A stretch of 64,000 nucleotides of DNA from Acinetobacter sp. ANC 7912 (GCF_039862785.1 NZ_CP156795.1:1860001-1924000), one strand, 5' to 3'. Shown: positions 52,349 through 62,948, counted from the first letter of the stretch. Numbers and translations are program-made. The notes: a model not told the origin generated them from the sequence alone.

Positions 52349-54025
52349 TTAGTTGCTCATTTGAGCCTTGATCAGGTCACCAATAGTTTTAGGACCGTTG
52401 TCTTGGCTAGCTGCAGCTGATTTCAGGTTAGCTACTGCTTCTTTCTCTTCAGCTTCGTCTTTCGCTTTGATAGACAAGTTGATAGAGCGAGATTTACGAT
52501 CTACATTGATGATCTTAGCTTCAACTTCTTGACCAACTTCAAGGAACTTAGTTGCATCTTCAACGCGGTCGCGGTTGATTTCAGATGCTTTCAGAGTTGC
52601 TTCAACTTCATCAGCTAACTTAACTGTAGCGCCTTTAGCGTCAACAGCAGTTACAGTACCTTTAACAAGCGCACCGCGTTCGTTAGCAGCAAGGAAGTCG
52701 TTGAATGGGTCGCTGTTCAGCTGTTTGATACCAAGGCTGATACGGTTGCCTTCAGCGTCTACAGACAGGATAACCGCTTCAACAGTGTCACCTTTCTTGT
52801 AACGACGAATCGCTTCTTCGCCTTGTTCGTTCCAAGAGATGTCAGACAGGTGAACTAGACCATCGATACCGCCTGGCAAACCGATGAAGATACCGAAGTC
52901 AGTGATTGACTTGATAGTACCTGATACTTTTTCGCCTTTCTCGTGGTTTTTAGCAAACTCTTCCCATGGGTTAGCACGAGTTTGTTTGATACCAAGAGAG
53001 ATACGACGACGCTCTTCATCCACTTCCAGAACCATAACGTCAACTTCGTCACCGATCTGAACAACTTTAGATGGGTGGATGTTTTTGTTAGTGTGGTCCA
53101 TTTCTGAAACGTGTACTAAGCCTTCAACGCCTTCAGCGATTTCAGCGAAGCAACCGTAGTCAGTCAGGTTAGTTACACGAGCTTTAACGATAGAACCTTT
53201 AGGGTAACGGCTCATGATCGCTAACCATGGATCTTCGCCAAGTTGTTTCAGGCCTAAAGATACGCGGTTACGTTCGCGGTCGAATTTAAGTACTTTAACA
53301 GTAACTTCTTGACCAACTTCAACAACTTCTGAAGGGTGCTTGATACGTTTCCAAGCCATGTCAGTGATGTGAAGAAGACCATCAATACCGCCAAGGTCAA
53401 CGAATGCACCATAGTCAGTAAGATTTTTGATAGTACCAGTAACTGTTTGACCTTCTTCAAGCTGAGCAAGAAGAGCTTCACGGTCAGCTGAAGATTCAGC
53501 TTCCATAACAGCACGACGTGAAACAACAACGTTGTTACGTTTAGCATCAAGCTTGATTACTTTAAATTCAAGCTCTTTACCTTCAAGGTGAGTAGTGTCA
53601 CGGATAGGACGAGTGTCTACCAGTGAACCAGGAAGGAACGCACGAACTGGACCGATGTCAACAGTGAAACCGCCTTTAACTTTACCAGAGATAACACCAG
53701 TAACGATTTCGCCGTCTTCAAAGATTTTTTCAAGTTTAGTCCAAGTTTCAGCACGTTTCGCTTTTTCACGTGATAAAACTGTTTGACCCATACCGTTGTC
53801 AAGAGCTTCAACAACTACGTCTACAGTATCGCCAACTTGAACTTCAAGTTCGCGTTGTTCATTTAAGAACTCAGCACGGTCAACAATACCTTCAGATTTA
53901 AGGCCAGTGTCAACAGTTACCCAGTCAGAGTCGATGCTAACTACAACGCCTTGGATGACTGCACCCTTTTCAACGTTGAGGTTTAATTCGCTTTCTTCAA
54001 AGAGGGCTGCAAAAGATTCGGTCAT
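52349..54025 (-). CDS. rpsA: 30S ribosomal protein S1
   Basis: 558 residues with six S1/OB repeats, each ending in a RxxVSLGxKQ-like segment ([54 protein letters not shown]). It starts [12 protein letters not shown] as in gamma-proteobacteria. S1 binds mRNA leaders and docks them on the 30S subunit. It follows cmk, from which it is separated by 105 bp. Codon use is strongly biased, consistent with high expression. Confidence 0.98.
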   Translation of the reverse strand: MTESFAALFEESELNLNVEKGAVIQGVVVSIDSDWVTVDTGLKSEGIVDRAEFLNEQRELEVQVGDTVDVVVEALDNGMGQTVLSREKAKRAETWTKLEKIFEDGEIVTGVISGKVKGGFTVDIGPVRAFLPGSLVDTRPIRDTTHLEGKELEFKVIKLDAKRNNVVVSRRAVMEAESSADREALLAQLEEGQTVTGTIKNLTDYGAFVDLGGIDGLLHITDMAWKRIKHPSEVVEVGQEVTVKVLKFDRERNRVSLGLKQLGEDPWLAIMSRYPKGSIVKARVTNLTDYGCFAEIAEGVEGLVHVSEMDHTNKNIHPSKVVQIGDEVDVMVLEVDEERRRISLGIKQTRANPWEEFAKNHEKGEKVSGTIKSITDFGIFIGLPGGIDGLVHLSDISWNEQGEEAIRRYKKGDTVEAVILSVDAEGNRISLGIKQLNSDPFNDFLAANERGALVKGTVTAVDAKGATVKLADEVEATLKASEINRDRVEDATKFLEVGQEVEAKIINVDRKSRSINLSIKAKDEAEEKEAVANLKSAAASQDNGPKTIGDLIKAQMSN

Positions 54026-54130
54026 GATATTTCCGATAAAGTCAGCGGTCTTGGATCAGACAAGGCCGGTTTAGTTAAGCGTCTACATAGTCCATATAAA
54101 ACTGATCAAGCTATGCGTCTGCTGTATTCG

Positions 54131-54814
54131 TTAATTAGCTAATTTGCTGTCGATATAAGCGGTCATCAGATTGAATACTTCATCGATGCTCAATTCTGAG
54201 CTGTCGATAATGTAGGCATCTGCTGCCGGCTTGAGCGGAGCGACAGTGCGTTCCATGTCTCGTTTATCTCGAGCTTGTATATTAGCTAAAATGTCGTTTA
54301 TTTTAGCATCCAGCCCCATACCCTGCAACTGCTTTACACGTCTGTTCGCACGCGATTCAGCCGATGCAGTCAAATAAATTTTTGCCTTTGCATTCGGGAA
54401 GATACTGGTCGCCATGTCACGACCATCTGCCACCAGACCCGGGGTCTGGGCAAAAGCATGCTGACGACCCACCAAAGCAGCTCTAAGTTCAGGAATTGCC
54501 GCCACTTTTGAGGCATATTCACCAACCCGTTCGGTACGGATGGTCTGGGTCACATCTTCTCCATTCAGCCATACCTGTACACCACTCTCAGTTCCTGTAA
54601 ATCGGATGTCTAAATTTGTAGCAATGTGTACGCATTTTTCCAGTTCTGTATCCAGTGAATCAATCAGGTCTTGTTGGTGCAATGACAATCCGAGCAAACG
54701 GTATAGCGCGCCAGAATCCAGCAGGTGAAAACCATAATGTTTGGCAATTTTTGCTGCCAGTGTTCCCTTGCCTGAACCACTTGGCCCATCAATGGTAATA
54801 ATTTGAACTGTCAT
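54131..54814 (-). CDS. cmk: Cytidylate kinase
   Basis: 227 residues. P-loop [47 protein letters not shown] (CMP-binding Asp/Arg) and [13 protein letters not shown] identify the enzyme, which phosphorylates CMP and dCMP with ATP. The cmk-rpsA pair is conserved. It follows a SRPBCC gene by 17 bp. Confidence 0.97.
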   Translation of the reverse strand: MTVQIITIDGPSGSGKGTLAAKIAKHYGFHLLDSGALYRLLGLSLHQQDLIDSLDTELEKCVHIATNLDIRFTGTESGVQVWLNGEDVTQTIRTERVGEYASKVAAIPELRAALVGRQHAFAQTPGLVADGRDMATSIFPNAKAKIYLTASAESRANRRVKQLQGMGLDAKINDILANIQARDKRDMERTVAPLKPAADAYIIDSSELSIDEVFNLMTAYIDSKLAN

Positions 54815-54831
54815 TGCTTTTCCATTGTTGT

Positions 54832-55263
54832 TTAAACAGATTTTGCGAGTTTCGCGAAGCCTAGTTTAATGCCTGCTTTTAACTGTGCAAGGATTAATTT
54901 GCTGACAAATGGCGCTCGTACCTGCAATTCGATGGTATAGGTCACCAGCGTCTTGTCATCGCCAAGCGCTTCAAACTCAATAATTCCAAGGTGATGTTTC
55001 ACCAAAGGATTTTGAATAATTTTGTATTCGATACGGGAATTTGGTTCCAGCAGCGTAATCTGCTCTTTCAGCGGCTTAATAGGACCAAAACCCAGGCTGC
55101 GGACTGAACCTATTCCATCTGGACGTTCTGGATCAGCAGAATCCTGAATGCGTTCCACCTGAATAGGTGCAAAAGCTACGTTATAAGTCGAGTGTTTAGA
55201 AAGCAGATCGAATACCTGAGTCAAAGGTGCAGGAAATTCTTTTTTTACTTGTATGGTGTCCAT
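54832..55263 (-). CDS. SRPBCC/polyketide-cyclase-like protein
   Basis: 143 residues from the ATG at 55263, preceded by aggacgcctt; the longer frame from 55302 lacks a ribosome-binding site. [19 protein letters not shown] and [23 protein letters not shown] followed by [14 protein letters not shown] suit the SRPBCC/START fold, a hydrophobic-ligand cavity. Ligand unknown. Located between tadA and cmk. Confidence 0.82.
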   Translation of the reverse strand: MDTIQVKKEFPAPLTQVFDLLSKHSTYNVAFAPIQVERIQDSADPERPDGIGSVRSLGFGPIKPLKEQITLLEPNSRIEYKIIQNPLVKHHLGIIEFEALGDDKTLVTYTIELQVRAPFVSKLILAQLKAGIKLGFAKLAKSV

Positions 55264-55314
55264 AAGGCGTCCTGTTTTTAGGTTGTTATTTTCAAAGCTC
55301 ATACTAAACAGAAA

Positions 55315-55836
55315 TCAGGATTGATTCTGATCACCGTTTTGTCTTTCTTGTAACTTTTGTTGTCGTTTCTGCTCGCGGCGCATTTTAAAGAAAGCACTCA
55401 ACTGCTGCGAACATTTTTCATGCAGGCAGCCGCCTTCAAATTCAAATACGTGATTATAGTAGCCGGTTTCAAACAGCTGACGAACGCTAACTAGCGAACC
55501 TGCTTTGGGCTCCATGGCACCAAATACCACTTTGGAAATACGCGCATGTACCAGTGCCCCAACACACATGGTGCATGGTTCTAAAGTCACATACAGGGCA
55601 GCATCTTCAGGCAGGCGGTAATTTTCAATGTTCTGGCAGGCTTCACGAATCGCCACAATTTCAGCATGTGCTGTCGGATCATTAGATGAAATTGGGGCAT
55701 TAAAGCCGCGCCCAATAATCTGATTATTGCTGACAATTATGGCACCGACAGGGATTTCACCCTGCTCGGCGGCCAATGCAGCCTGCTCATAGGCAAACTG
55801 CATCCATTCTTCATCGGTTTGAATGTGGTCGGTCAT
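55315..55836 (-). CDS. tadA: tRNA-specific adenosine deaminase
   Basis: 173 residues. The zinc site is complete: DPTAHAEIVAIREAC (His and catalytic Glu) and YVTLEPCTMCVGALVHARI (two Cys). It converts A34 to inosine in tRNA-Arg(ACG), an essential step. The basic C-terminal tail (RRQEQKRQQ...-like) is longer than in E. coli. It overlaps almost completely with the end of the hydratase operon and starts 3 bp after that gene's stop. Confidence 0.95.
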   Translation of the reverse strand: MTDHIQTDEEWMQFAYEQAALAAEQGEIPVGAIIVSNNQIIGRGFNAPISSNDPTAHAEIVAIREACQNIENYRLPEDAALYVTLEPCTMCVGALVHARISKVVFGAMEPKAGSLVSVRQLFETGYYNHVFEFEGGCLHEKCSQQLSAFFKMRREQKRQQKLQERQNGDQNQS

Positions 55837-55839
55837 GAA

Positions 55840-56964
55840 TCAGCTGATCACGCTATACTGTCTTAACAAAGCATTCCAGCTGTCAATATTAGTCACTGGT
55901 GGATTGTTACCCAAAATGCCTTTTAAACTGAGATCAGTGCCTTTTTTCCATTCTGGAGATAGGTCTTTATCGACCAGACGTGCACGCACACCTTCTACAA
56001 AGTCTGGATGACGGATTTTCCAGTCTGAAATCTGGGTTTCCAGTGCAAATACTTCATTCCATGACGGTAGCCCTTTACCCCACTGCCAGAGTAACCAAGT
56101 CAAGGCTGCTGTTGCAGGAGAACCTTTTTGCAGGTTTTCACTCGCTTGACGCAGCCAGTCACTACGTGCATCGCTTAAACCTACAATAGCTTCATAGTCA
56201 TGTTCAAAGTTCACACCACGGCAAACACTTTGGATGACATCCAGCGAGTTTTGCAGCGGTCCAGGACCAACCGGACGGTGCATGCTGTTGAGTGTGTCAT
56301 CAATCGCACGGAAATCGCCTGCTGGATAATGATCCCAATCAATATTGACCATCTTGTCCAGCACTGCATCACGCTGCATATCACAGATATGGGTAGCCCA
56401 GCCGATCCCATAAGCACCCGCTGCGGTCATGATCGAACCGGTTAAACCGGTAAACAAACCAATCGCGCCACGGTCTGCCAGGAAGCGAGTTGCACCAACA
56501 TCCGGATACAGCCCGATATTAATTTCTGGCATCGCCAAGCGTGAATATGGCGTTACTAGACGGAATGGTGCGGCCATAAACAGACCCAGACCACCACCCA
56601 TAACATAACCTTCACCCCAGACCAGTACGGGTTTAGCATAGTTATGTAATAACAGGTCTAAAGCATATTCCTGTTCAAAAAATTTGTTGGCTGTTGCCAC
56701 TTCATCATTAATGACCAGCTGACGCAATTTGCGTACATCTCCACCCGCACAAAATGCTTTTGGTGTGGTCGAATCTAGCCAGATCGCTTTTACACTGTTA
56801 TCGTGATGAAAGTCCTCGAAGGCCTCAAGTAAAGCCGTTGCAATGGTTTCATCCAGTGCGTGTAAAGATTTCGGACGATTTAAACGTACGATTCGCCATC
56901 CATTTTGGGCTTCTTCGACAATCAGGTCCGAGTGGTATTGTTTTGATACGGGAGAATATGTCAT
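55840..56964 (-). CDS. Enoyl-CoA hydratase/isomerase family (3-hydroxyisobutyryl-CoA hydrolase-like)
   Basis: 374 residues. [53 protein letters not shown] and [18 protein letters not shown] fit the ECH_2 group, where GGDV and NIGLYPDVG are typical of 3-hydroxyisobutyryl-CoA hydrolase. The reaction is likely hydrolysis of a beta-hydroxyacyl-CoA in valine-type catabolism, but isomerase relatives exist. Its ATG overlaps the TGA of ung (ATGA), so the two are coupled. Confidence 0.86.
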   Translation of the reverse strand: MTYSPVSKQYHSDLIVEEAQNGWRIVRLNRPKSLHALDETIATALLEAFEDFHHDNSVKAIWLDSTTPKAFCAGGDVRKLRQLVINDEVATANKFFEQEYALDLLLHNYAKPVLVWGEGYVMGGGLGLFMAAPFRLVTPYSRLAMPEINIGLYPDVGATRFLADRGAIGLFTGLTGSIMTAAGAYGIGWATHICDMQRDAVLDKMVNIDWDHYPAGDFRAIDDTLNSMHRPVGPGPLQNSLDVIQSVCRGVNFEHDYEAIVGLSDARSDWLRQASENLQKGSPATAALTWLLWQWGKGLPSWNEVFALETQISDWKIRHPDFVEGVRARLVDKDLSPEWKKGTDLSLKGILGNNPPVTNIDSWNALLRQYSVIS

Positions 56965-57677
56965 GCGTCCAGCTGCCAGTCTATGGGCTCAATGCCATGT
57001 TGTTTAAGATAATTGTTTGCTTTCGAAAATACTTTACAGCCAAAAAAACCACCCCGGTTTGCCGATAACGGCGATGGGTGGGCGGCTTTCAATACTAGGT
57101 GCTTATTCTGGTCGATGCGTTGTCCTTTACGCTGCGCGTATGCACCCCAAAGAATAAAAACCACATTTTCACGCTGCTCATTAATGACATCAATCACATG
57201 GTCGGTAAATTCTTCCCAGCCACGTTTTTGATGCGAAGTCGGCTGACCCGCTTCTACTGTCAGAACAGCATTCAGAAGTAATACCCCTTGCTGCGCCCAG
57301 TGGGTCAGGTCACCATGTTTAGGAATAGGGACACCTAAATCAGAGTGTAACTCATGAAAAATATTACGTAAAGAAGGCGGTAATGCAACACCTTTTTGTA
57401 CAGAAAAACTCAAGCCATGTGCCTGATTTGGTCCATGATAGGGATCCTGCCCCAAGATCACGACTTTGACCTTATCCAGTGGTGTTGTGTTTAGCGCATT
57501 AAAAATTAGATGATTTGGCGGATAAATCACTTTATCTGCGCGTTTTTCTTCAATCAGAAAGGTGCGTAATGATTCCATTTTTGAGCCAAGCAGGAAGTCG
57601 CTCAGCTCATATTTCCAGCTATCATCCAACTGGACTTTATTGAGTTTGGCAATCTGCTGTTCAGCTAATAAAGACAT
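56961..57677 (-). CDS. ung: Uracil-DNA glycosylase
   Basis: 238 residues. [22 protein letters not shown] (water-activating Asp), [17 protein letters not shown], and [16 protein letters not shown] (catalytic His loop) mark family-1 UNG, which removes uracil from DNA. Normal length. It overlaps the next gene downstream by four bases. Confidence 0.97.
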   Translation of the reverse strand: MSLLAEQQIAKLNKVQLDDSWKYELSDFLLGSKMESLRTFLIEEKRADKVIYPPNHLIFNALNTTPLDKVKVVILGQDPYHGPNQAHGLSFSVQKGVALPPSLRNIFHELHSDLGVPIPKHGDLTHWAQQGVLLLNAVLTVEAGQPTSHQKRGWEEFTDHVIDVINEQRENVVFILWGAYAQRKGQRIDQNKHLVLKAAHPSPLSANRGGFFGCKVFSKANNYLKQHGIEPIDWQLDA

Positions 57678-57722
57678 GCTTTCATCCTAAATTGATGTCA
57701 TCTAGTTTAAAACCGGGACAGC

Positions 57723-58319
57723 TTAAACTTTTACCTGTAGATCTACGGTCGGATTATGGAATGGCACACCCTGTTTCAGTTTGTTGAACATATCAGGATC
57801 AGTCCATTCAGCCTGTACCTGTTCAGAGAATTCGATCTGATCCAGACTCAGAGTACCCATCTGCTCATTTTCAATATCTTCTAGGAAACTTTGTGCATAG
57901 CCTGTATCGGTTTCGTGAACAATCACCGAATACACCTCGACATCCCCTTCACCATTCTGGGTAATGGTGGAAGCTAGCACCTGCTGCGCCAAGAAGAAGA
58001 AAATACGGGAGAACTGTTCTGCAGATGGTGACACTGGCAACGACACCCAACGTGCACTAAAATTCTTGCATGCCTGAATATACTCAGGATTATCGTTCTG
58101 CCAGAAGCAGATCGCATGATCGAAAGAATCAAAAAAGTCTTTAATTACACCTTTTAATAAGCCGAAGTCATATACCATCTGGCCATGGTCGAGCTTAGAT
58201 GCTTTCAATAATAATTCTACTTTATAACTATGACCATGAATCGAACGCTTGCAGCGATCCGATGTGCAATTCCGCACGATATGAGCATTTTCAAACTTAA
58301 ATAACTTACGAATTAACAT
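57723..58319 (-). CDS. queD: 6-pyruvoyl-tetrahydropterin synthase family (QueD-like), extended
   Basis: 198 residues from the ATG at 58319; the longer frame uses an earlier non-ATG codon. KLFKFENAHIVRN, CTSDRCKRSIHGHSYKVELLL (zinc His and catalytic Cys) and YDFGLLKGVIKDFFDSFDHAICF match PTPS/QueD. Ordinary QueD is about 120 residues; here an insertion and a C-terminal extension (DPDMFNKLKQGVPFHNPT) add some 75. It probably makes 6-carboxytetrahydropterin for queuosine synthesis; a different pterin product cannot be excluded. Confidence 0.85.
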   Translation of the reverse strand: MLIRKLFKFENAHIVRNCTSDRCKRSIHGHSYKVELLLKASKLDHGQMVYDFGLLKGVIKDFFDSFDHAICFWQNDNPEYIQACKNFSARWVSLPVSPSAEQFSRIFFFLAQQVLASTITQNGEGDVEVYSVIVHETDTGYAQSFLEDIENEQMGTLSLDQIEFSEQVQAEWTDPDMFNKLKQGVPFHNPTVDLQVKV

Positions 58320-58464
58320 GTGCCGTAATGTCGTCAAAAAATAGGTGAATTCCCTGCAATTATAAAGCAAAAGTATAGACAGGAGGATTAATTTTGCAGT
58401 TCACGTTAATAGACAAAACGGATTAAACCGTAACATTCCCTACTCTTTGCTTAAGCTTAAAAAT

Positions 58465-59412
58465 TTAAAATGGTGCCATACTACGATAAGCCACATAGAC
58501 TTTATTGTCTTCACGTACCAGATCGCTCGTGAATTGGCGTTTACGTTCACTTAACAGCACTTCAATACGTGCTTTAAAGAAGTTTGACTTTACACCGAGT
58601 AGACTAGCAAATTGGTTTCTGTTTTCTACAGCGACCTGATCAAATGGTGGTGTCTGCCACAGATCAGAGACATTCGCAAAATGTTCCTGCTGACCAAATT
58701 TCTGATCCAATGCCTGTTGTACAGCATTCACATCCAGCTTTTCATCCAAACTGGCCAGCACAGCTGCCGGTGCCGTATTGATATTGACCTGACTGTCACT
58801 CAGTGGAGCTGTCGTCACATAAGGCATCAAAAGTTTATAGCGATTATCTTCAAAGCCGCGTACCAATTTCAGCTGTTCGACGCTATGAAACTTGGCATTC
58901 GGTGGCAAGGCCGCATTCGGCAGGCCTTGATAATAATTGGACTCTGCGCCCATTGGGCCAATTGGAAGTTCATCTGAATCCTGCCAGTCGATCACTGCTT
59001 CGCTGAGTTGTTCCGATAGTCCAACTCGCTTTAAGATCAGTTCAAACCATTTTTTTGCCGGTTCATTCACCGCACCATCAGCTGTTACCAGACTGTTCAG
59101 ATTGAATTTTCCAGATTCATCTTCTAGCCTTCCCATGACATAACCATCTTCAACCGGAAAAGGTGGCATCGATTGTGCCCAGGTTTCATTCAGATGATCA
59201 ACATCAGCCGCATTTTCAGCATCATCAACTAGTAGTTCAGAAAAAAAAGCTTCAGCACTTTTGGCATACATCAGTGACTGGTTTTGGCGCATCAGATAAG
59301 CTGTACTTTCAGCTGTTGCAGCCTGACGTTTGGCAATCGTCGCTGCCAAGATAGTTGCCAGAGCAATCATCACCAGAATGGTAATTAATGCGATGCCGTA
59401 TTGCTGCTTCAT
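58465..59412 (-). CDS. gspK: Type II secretion minor pseudopilin GspK
   Basis: 315 residues. N-terminal prepilin segment QYGIALITILVMIALATILAATIAKR with the missing Glu5 that typifies GspK, then the large helical insert (LILKRVGLSEQLSEAVIDWQDSDELP) and SQVNINTAPAAVLASLDEKL. GspK caps the pseudopilus tip. It is the last gene of gspH-I-J-K. Confidence 0.92.
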   Translation of the reverse strand: MKQQYGIALITILVMIALATILAATIAKRQAATAESTAYLMRQNQSLMYAKSAEAFFSELLVDDAENAADVDHLNETWAQSMPPFPVEDGYVMGRLEDESGKFNLNSLVTADGAVNEPAKKWFELILKRVGLSEQLSEAVIDWQDSDELPIGPMGAESNYYQGLPNAALPPNAKFHSVEQLKLVRGFEDNRYKLLMPYVTTAPLSDSQVNINTAPAAVLASLDEKLDVNAVQQALDQKFGQQEHFANVSDLWQTPPFDQVAVENRNQFASLLGVKSNFFKARIEVLLSERKRQFTSDLVREDNKVYVAYRSMAPF

Positions 59413-59421
59413 GCTCTCACC

Positions 59422-60054
59422 CTAAGAACTGCTGGTGTTATTGTTATTATTAAGATAATCAGTATTCAGCAGGCTAAACAGCCACTCATACTGCCCCCCC
59501 TGCACCATCAGATTAATCTTGATGCCTTTAGGTAACAGTTGCTTGTTTTCAATTTTATTTAAATCTAATCCGCTTTCAGGCCATTGGCTTAATTCATTTG
59601 GATTGAGTGCGATAATCTGGAACTGCTCGACATCACTAATGAGCACACTGGATTCTGGCTGATCACGTCCAGTCTGGTTCAAATTCCTATATTTTAATCG
59701 ATAGACTTTCTGCTCATCGGCACGGTACTGATATTCTACCCGCTCATCAGGGGCAATACCCTGCTCCAGTGGATCAGTCACACCAGTTTTACTGAAATTA
59801 AATTGGCCATTCTGCAATACCAAGGCTGGCTGAATATCACCATTAAAATTTGCGGTTAATGGTACGGTTTGCACCATATCTCGCAGAATCTGCTGATAGC
59901 CTTGCTGCAACTGGTTCAGTTTTTGCTCATGAACGGTATTCTGATCCCGTGTCACCCTTACATGATCAAAGACCCGCCAGCCCAATGCCGTCAGAATGGC
60001 AAAGATTGCAATCGCAACAAGAAGTTCAACCAGAGTAAAACCGTTCTTTTTCAT
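59422..60054 (-). CDS. gspJ: Type II secretion minor pseudopilin GspJ
   Basis: 210 residues. Prepilin motif NGFTLVELLVAIAIFAILTALG, then QQGYQQILRDMVQTVPLTANF and YRLKYRNLNQTGRDQPESSVLISDVEQF typical of GspJ. With GspI and GspK it forms the quasi-helical pilus-tip complex. It overlaps gspI by four bases and ends 9 bp before gspK. Confidence 0.92.
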   Translation of the reverse strand: MKKNGFTLVELLVAIAIFAILTALGWRVFDHVRVTRDQNTVHEQKLNQLQQGYQQILRDMVQTVPLTANFNGDIQPALVLQNGQFNFSKTGVTDPLEQGIAPDERVEYQYRADEQKVYRLKYRNLNQTGRDQPESSVLISDVEQFQIIALNPNELSQWPESGLDLNKIENKQLLPKGIKINLMVQGGQYEWLFSLLNTDYLNNNNNTSSS

Positions 60055-60572
60055 TGTGTCTGATTCACCCGATGATTAAAGAACACCAGACTGCTGACGC
60101 CTGATTCCACCTGCCCGGTATCTGCATTGACGATGCTGACCTGAATCTCCACACGTTGCACATTGGGGCTAATCGTCGGTTCAGATTTTTTATCAATCTG
60201 CCAGGTTTCACCCTGATGTGTAGTTTGTCGAGATGAAGTTCCCGTAAGCCATTCCTGATTAATTTCCATTTGTGCAGCTTCATTTAAAGCTACAAACTGG
60301 GCTTTGGTACGCAAAATGGCATGCGCAGTCGACTGGGTATACTGCATCGCGACCTTGGTCAGCGCCATGGCTGCAGTCGCAAAGATGGCAAGTGCGACCA
60401 TCACTTCAAGCAAAGTAAAACCTGAGGCACGATTAAGTCGAGTAATACTCGACCTGAGCGGCATTGTCGTGCAAGAAAGTCCAAAAGCTGTGCTTGAGGA
60501 GCATAAAACAAGCCCATTTCGTTTCTTAGCCTGAAAAGAGGATGCATTAGCTGAAAGGGATTTATTCTTCAT
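60051..60572 (-). CDS. gspI: Type II secretion minor pseudopilin GspI
   Basis: 173 residues if begun at the ATG overlapping the gspH stop (60572). The prepilin site ASGFTLLEVMVALAIFATAAMAL lies about 43 residues in, an unusually long leader for a pseudopilin. A later ATG at 60464 would give a normal short leader but lacks a good ribosome-binding site. FVALNEAAQMEINQEWL and VEIQVSIVNADTGQVES follow. Start uncertain; family sure. Confidence 0.86.
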   Translation of the reverse strand: MKNKSLSANASSFQAKKRNGLVLCSSSTAFGLSCTTMPLRSSITRLNRASGFTLLEVMVALAIFATAAMALTKVAMQYTQSTAHAILRTKAQFVALNEAAQMEINQEWLTGTSSRQTTHQGETWQIDKKSEPTISPNVQRVEIQVSIVNADTGQVESGVSSLVFFNHRVNQTQ

Positions 60573-61122
60573 CAACGATCTTACCCAGGTGGTCGATTTC
60601 AATCGCAGAACCGACTTCATTATTATCAAGATAGAATTGAATCCGTACCGGTTTGACTTCCCCATTACCCAACCAGATCAGCTTCGGCGCATCCTGTGCA
60701 GTCAGATCACGGTTTTGTGCATTCTCATAACGCTGATCTAAGGGTTGAATCTGAAAAGACACATGATCTGGCAAGGTTTGAGTTTTAAATTCAGTATAGG
60801 GAATCCATTTTTGTGGTGTGCTGTTCAGTCTGAAATCGGTATTTACCGGATTTTTCTGATATTCCACCACACTGTATTGAAATGGACTGACATCTGTAGC
60901 AGATTTAGTTTCTAAAGCCAGTACCCGCGCTTGATCATTAGCTTCACGTAAAATACGTTGCAAATCCAGCAATAATACTTCACGTGCTTGCATAGCTTTA
61001 CGCTGATCGACACCACCAATATTCAGCAGCACTAGCGATGCCATGATGCCCATAATCACAATCACCACCATCAACTCGATGAGAGTAAAACCACGCTGTG
61101 ATGGTAGCGATTGCCTGTTCAT
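60562..61122 (-). CDS. gspH: Type II secretion minor pseudopilin GspH
   Basis: 186 residues. Prepilin motif QRGFTLIELMVVIVIMGIMASLVLLNIGG followed by LLDLQRILREANDQARVLAL, the GspH/FimT pattern. It starts the gspH-I-J-K cluster (61122 to 58465), in which neighbours overlap or nearly touch. The other gsp genes are not in the window. Confidence 0.9.
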   Translation of the reverse strand: MNRQSLPSQRGFTLIELMVVIVIMGIMASLVLLNIGGVDQRKAMQAREVLLLDLQRILREANDQARVLALETKSATDVSPFQYSVVEYQKNPVNTDFRLNSTPQKWIPYTEFKTQTLPDHVSFQIQPLDQRYENAQNRDLTAQDAPKLIWLGNGEVKPVRIQFYLDNNEVGSAIEIDHLGKIVDEE

Positions 61123-61131
61123 GGAATGCCT

Positions 61132-61746
61132 TTAAGCACACTGCTCGACCGAGCTAAACTTTTTTGGCAAAGCTAGCGCCTGATCAATATAAGCCACGCG
61201 TAACGTATCACGAGAACCAAGATAACGCTGGTAGAAGCTCGAGTTCAGGATTGCTGCAGCACCATGGGTCAGTGACCAGATTGAAGCCAAATAATCACGA
61301 ACTGGCATGCTGCTTTGAATGGATGCCAGATAGCTTTCAGTCATACGAATGATTAGACGCAAACGCTGCTTGCGAATCTGGTACAGCTCGTTAAACAGTT
61401 GCTGAATACCGACACCAGTTGTAGATAAACGTTCTTCAATCTGGTGGAACAGCACGGTACGTTCAGGATGATGCAGGTGATGCAGCATGAAGAAAGCCAG
61501 GTGCTCTGGAAAGGCCTTATCCGTATCCTGAATCATTTCCAGCAGCATGCGTTCATTGCGGATGATGAGCAGCATGTACAGCTCATCCTTACTCTGGAAA
61601 TGTTTATAGAGTGTTCCCTTGGCTAAATCCAGTTCCGCAGCCAACGCATCTAGCGTCATGCCGGCTTCGCCATTTTCCAGTAGCAATTGCTCAGCAACCT
61701 GAAAAATTAAGGTTTCTCTTGCTCGAAACTGAGCCTGACGATCCAT
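61132..61746 (-). CDS. TetR-family transcriptional regulator
   Basis: 204 residues from the ATG at 61746 (aggg about eight bases upstream). The HTH is ETLIFQVAEQLLLENGEAGMTLDALAAELDLAKGTLYKHFQSKDELY (about residues 11-55), clearly TetR. The C-terminal ligand domain carries LLEMIQDTDKAFPEHLAFFML. It sits between gspH and tatD and could regulate either, but its target is unknown. Confidence 0.88.
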   Translation of the reverse strand: MDRQAQFRARETLIFQVAEQLLLENGEAGMTLDALAAELDLAKGTLYKHFQSKDELYMLLIIRNERMLLEMIQDTDKAFPEHLAFFMLHHLHHPERTVLFHQIEERLSTTGVGIQQLFNELYQIRKQRLRLIIRMTESYLASIQSSMPVRDYLASIWSLTHGAAAILNSSFYQRYLGSRDTLRVAYIDQALALPKKFSSVEQCA

Positions 61747-61789
61747 CTTCACCCTATAACTCTCTTCTGCTCTTATTCAATTCAATTTT

Positions 61790-62563
61790 TTACTTTAAAT
61801 TTAGAAGATTTTCAAAGTTCTGCATGGTAATTGCAGCCATCTCTTCCAAAGTCTTATCATATACGTCAGATAAGGCTTTGGCTACAAATGGAACGTATTT
61901 TGGTTCATTTGATTTACCACGATATGGCACTGGTGCCAGATAAGGACTATCGGTTTCAATCAGGACGCGATCTAGTGGTACCTGTTTCGCCACATCACGC
62001 AAATCCTGGGCATTTTTAAATGAAACAATACCGGAAAAAGACACATAATAACCGCAGTCTAAAACCGCTTTGGCTGTTTCCCAGTCTTCAGTAAAACAGT
62101 GCAGAATACCATGCGTTGATTTTTCCGCACGAATAATATCGACGGTGTCATATTTAGCAGAACGGGTATGCACCACCACCGGTTTTTTCACAATCTGAGA
62201 AGCATGAATATGACGAGCAAAACATTCTTTTTGTTCTTTAATAAAATCGGTGCTATGGAAATAATCCAGACCGGTTTCACCAATTGCCCAAGCTTTTTCC
62301 GGTTGAGCCAGCTCGACTAAATACTCAGTAGTAGCACGTGCCATAGTAGCCGGATCTTCACACGGATGCACGCCGACGCTATAACCGACATCAGCATGAC
62401 GTGCAGCAATTTTTTCCAGCTCGATATGATCATCCAGATCCACCGAGATACTCATAAATTTTGAGACCCCGGCTTCACGCGCCTGTGCCAGCGCCAGATC
62501 CAGATCACCATCATAGGGAGTTAAGTCAAGTAAGGTTAAATGACAATGGGTATCTACAAACAC
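61790..62563 (-). CDS. TatD-family metal-dependent hydrolase
   Basis: 257 residues from a GTG start at 62563, preceded by ggaaag. FVDTHCHLTLLDLTP (metal HxH), GVHPCEDPATM, AIGETGLDYFH, VVVHTRSAKYDTVDIIR, HCFTEDWETAKAVL and ETDSPYLAPVPYRGK make up the TatD active site. Such proteins act as DNA exonucleases in quality control. It is followed by pilZ and holB in the typical order. Confidence 0.93.
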   Translation of the reverse strand: MFVDTHCHLTLLDLTPYDGDLDLALAQAREAGVSKFMSISVDLDDHIELEKIAARHADVGYSVGVHPCEDPATMARATTEYLVELAQPEKAWAIGETGLDYFHSTDFIKEQKECFARHIHASQIVKKPVVVHTRSAKYDTVDIIRAEKSTHGILHCFTEDWETAKAVLDCGYYVSFSGIVSFKNAQDLRDVAKQVPLDRVLIETDSPYLAPVPYRGKSNEPKYVPFVAKALSDVYDKTLEEMAAITMQNFENLLNLK

Positions 62564-62591
62564 GGCGCTTTCCTATGTACAGGGAGAATAT

Positions 62592-62933
62592 CTACATAGT
62601 GTAACTTCTACGCCCTGTAGATTTAAGCCCTGCCACCAGACGTTCTGCTTCATTTTTGAAGAAAACACCTTTTTCACCGCTTAACTGAATGCCAAAGCCT
62701 TGCGGTTTAATGCCATTCTGCTTTTGCGATACCCAGACCACTTTTCCAGTTAAAGGAATTTTTTGAGATTGTTCAGGCAAGGTCGCCAGCACAAAGACTT
62801 CATCACCCAGACGCACACTTTGATTAGAAGGAATAAACAGGCCACCACCGGCGACAAATGGCATATAACTGGCAAACAGGGTCTCGATATCAGGAATATT
62901 GGCCTGAATAATACCGCCCATACGTGATTGCAT
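62592..62933 (-). CDS. pilZ: PilZ-domain protein
   Basis: 113 residues. The order holB-pilZ-tatD is that of Pseudomonas pilZ. SYMPFVAGGGLFIPSNQSVRLGDEVFVLATLPEQ is the PilZ core; the N-terminal RxxxR c-di-GMP motif is not evident, as in the type IV pilus PilZ that does not bind c-di-GMP and works with PilB/FimX. It is 16 bp downstream of holB. Confidence 0.86.
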   Translation of the reverse strand: MQSRMGGIIQANIPDIETLFASYMPFVAGGGLFIPSNQSVRLGDEVFVLATLPEQSQKIPLTGKVVWVSQKQNGIKPQGFGIQLSGEKGVFFKNEAERLVAGLKSTGRRSYTM

Positions 62934-62948
62934 ATTGTTCTCCTTCTT

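Noticed and set aside
52855..53814. Frames opposite or offset to rpsA
   Set aside because: They are shadows caused by the biased codon use of rpsA.
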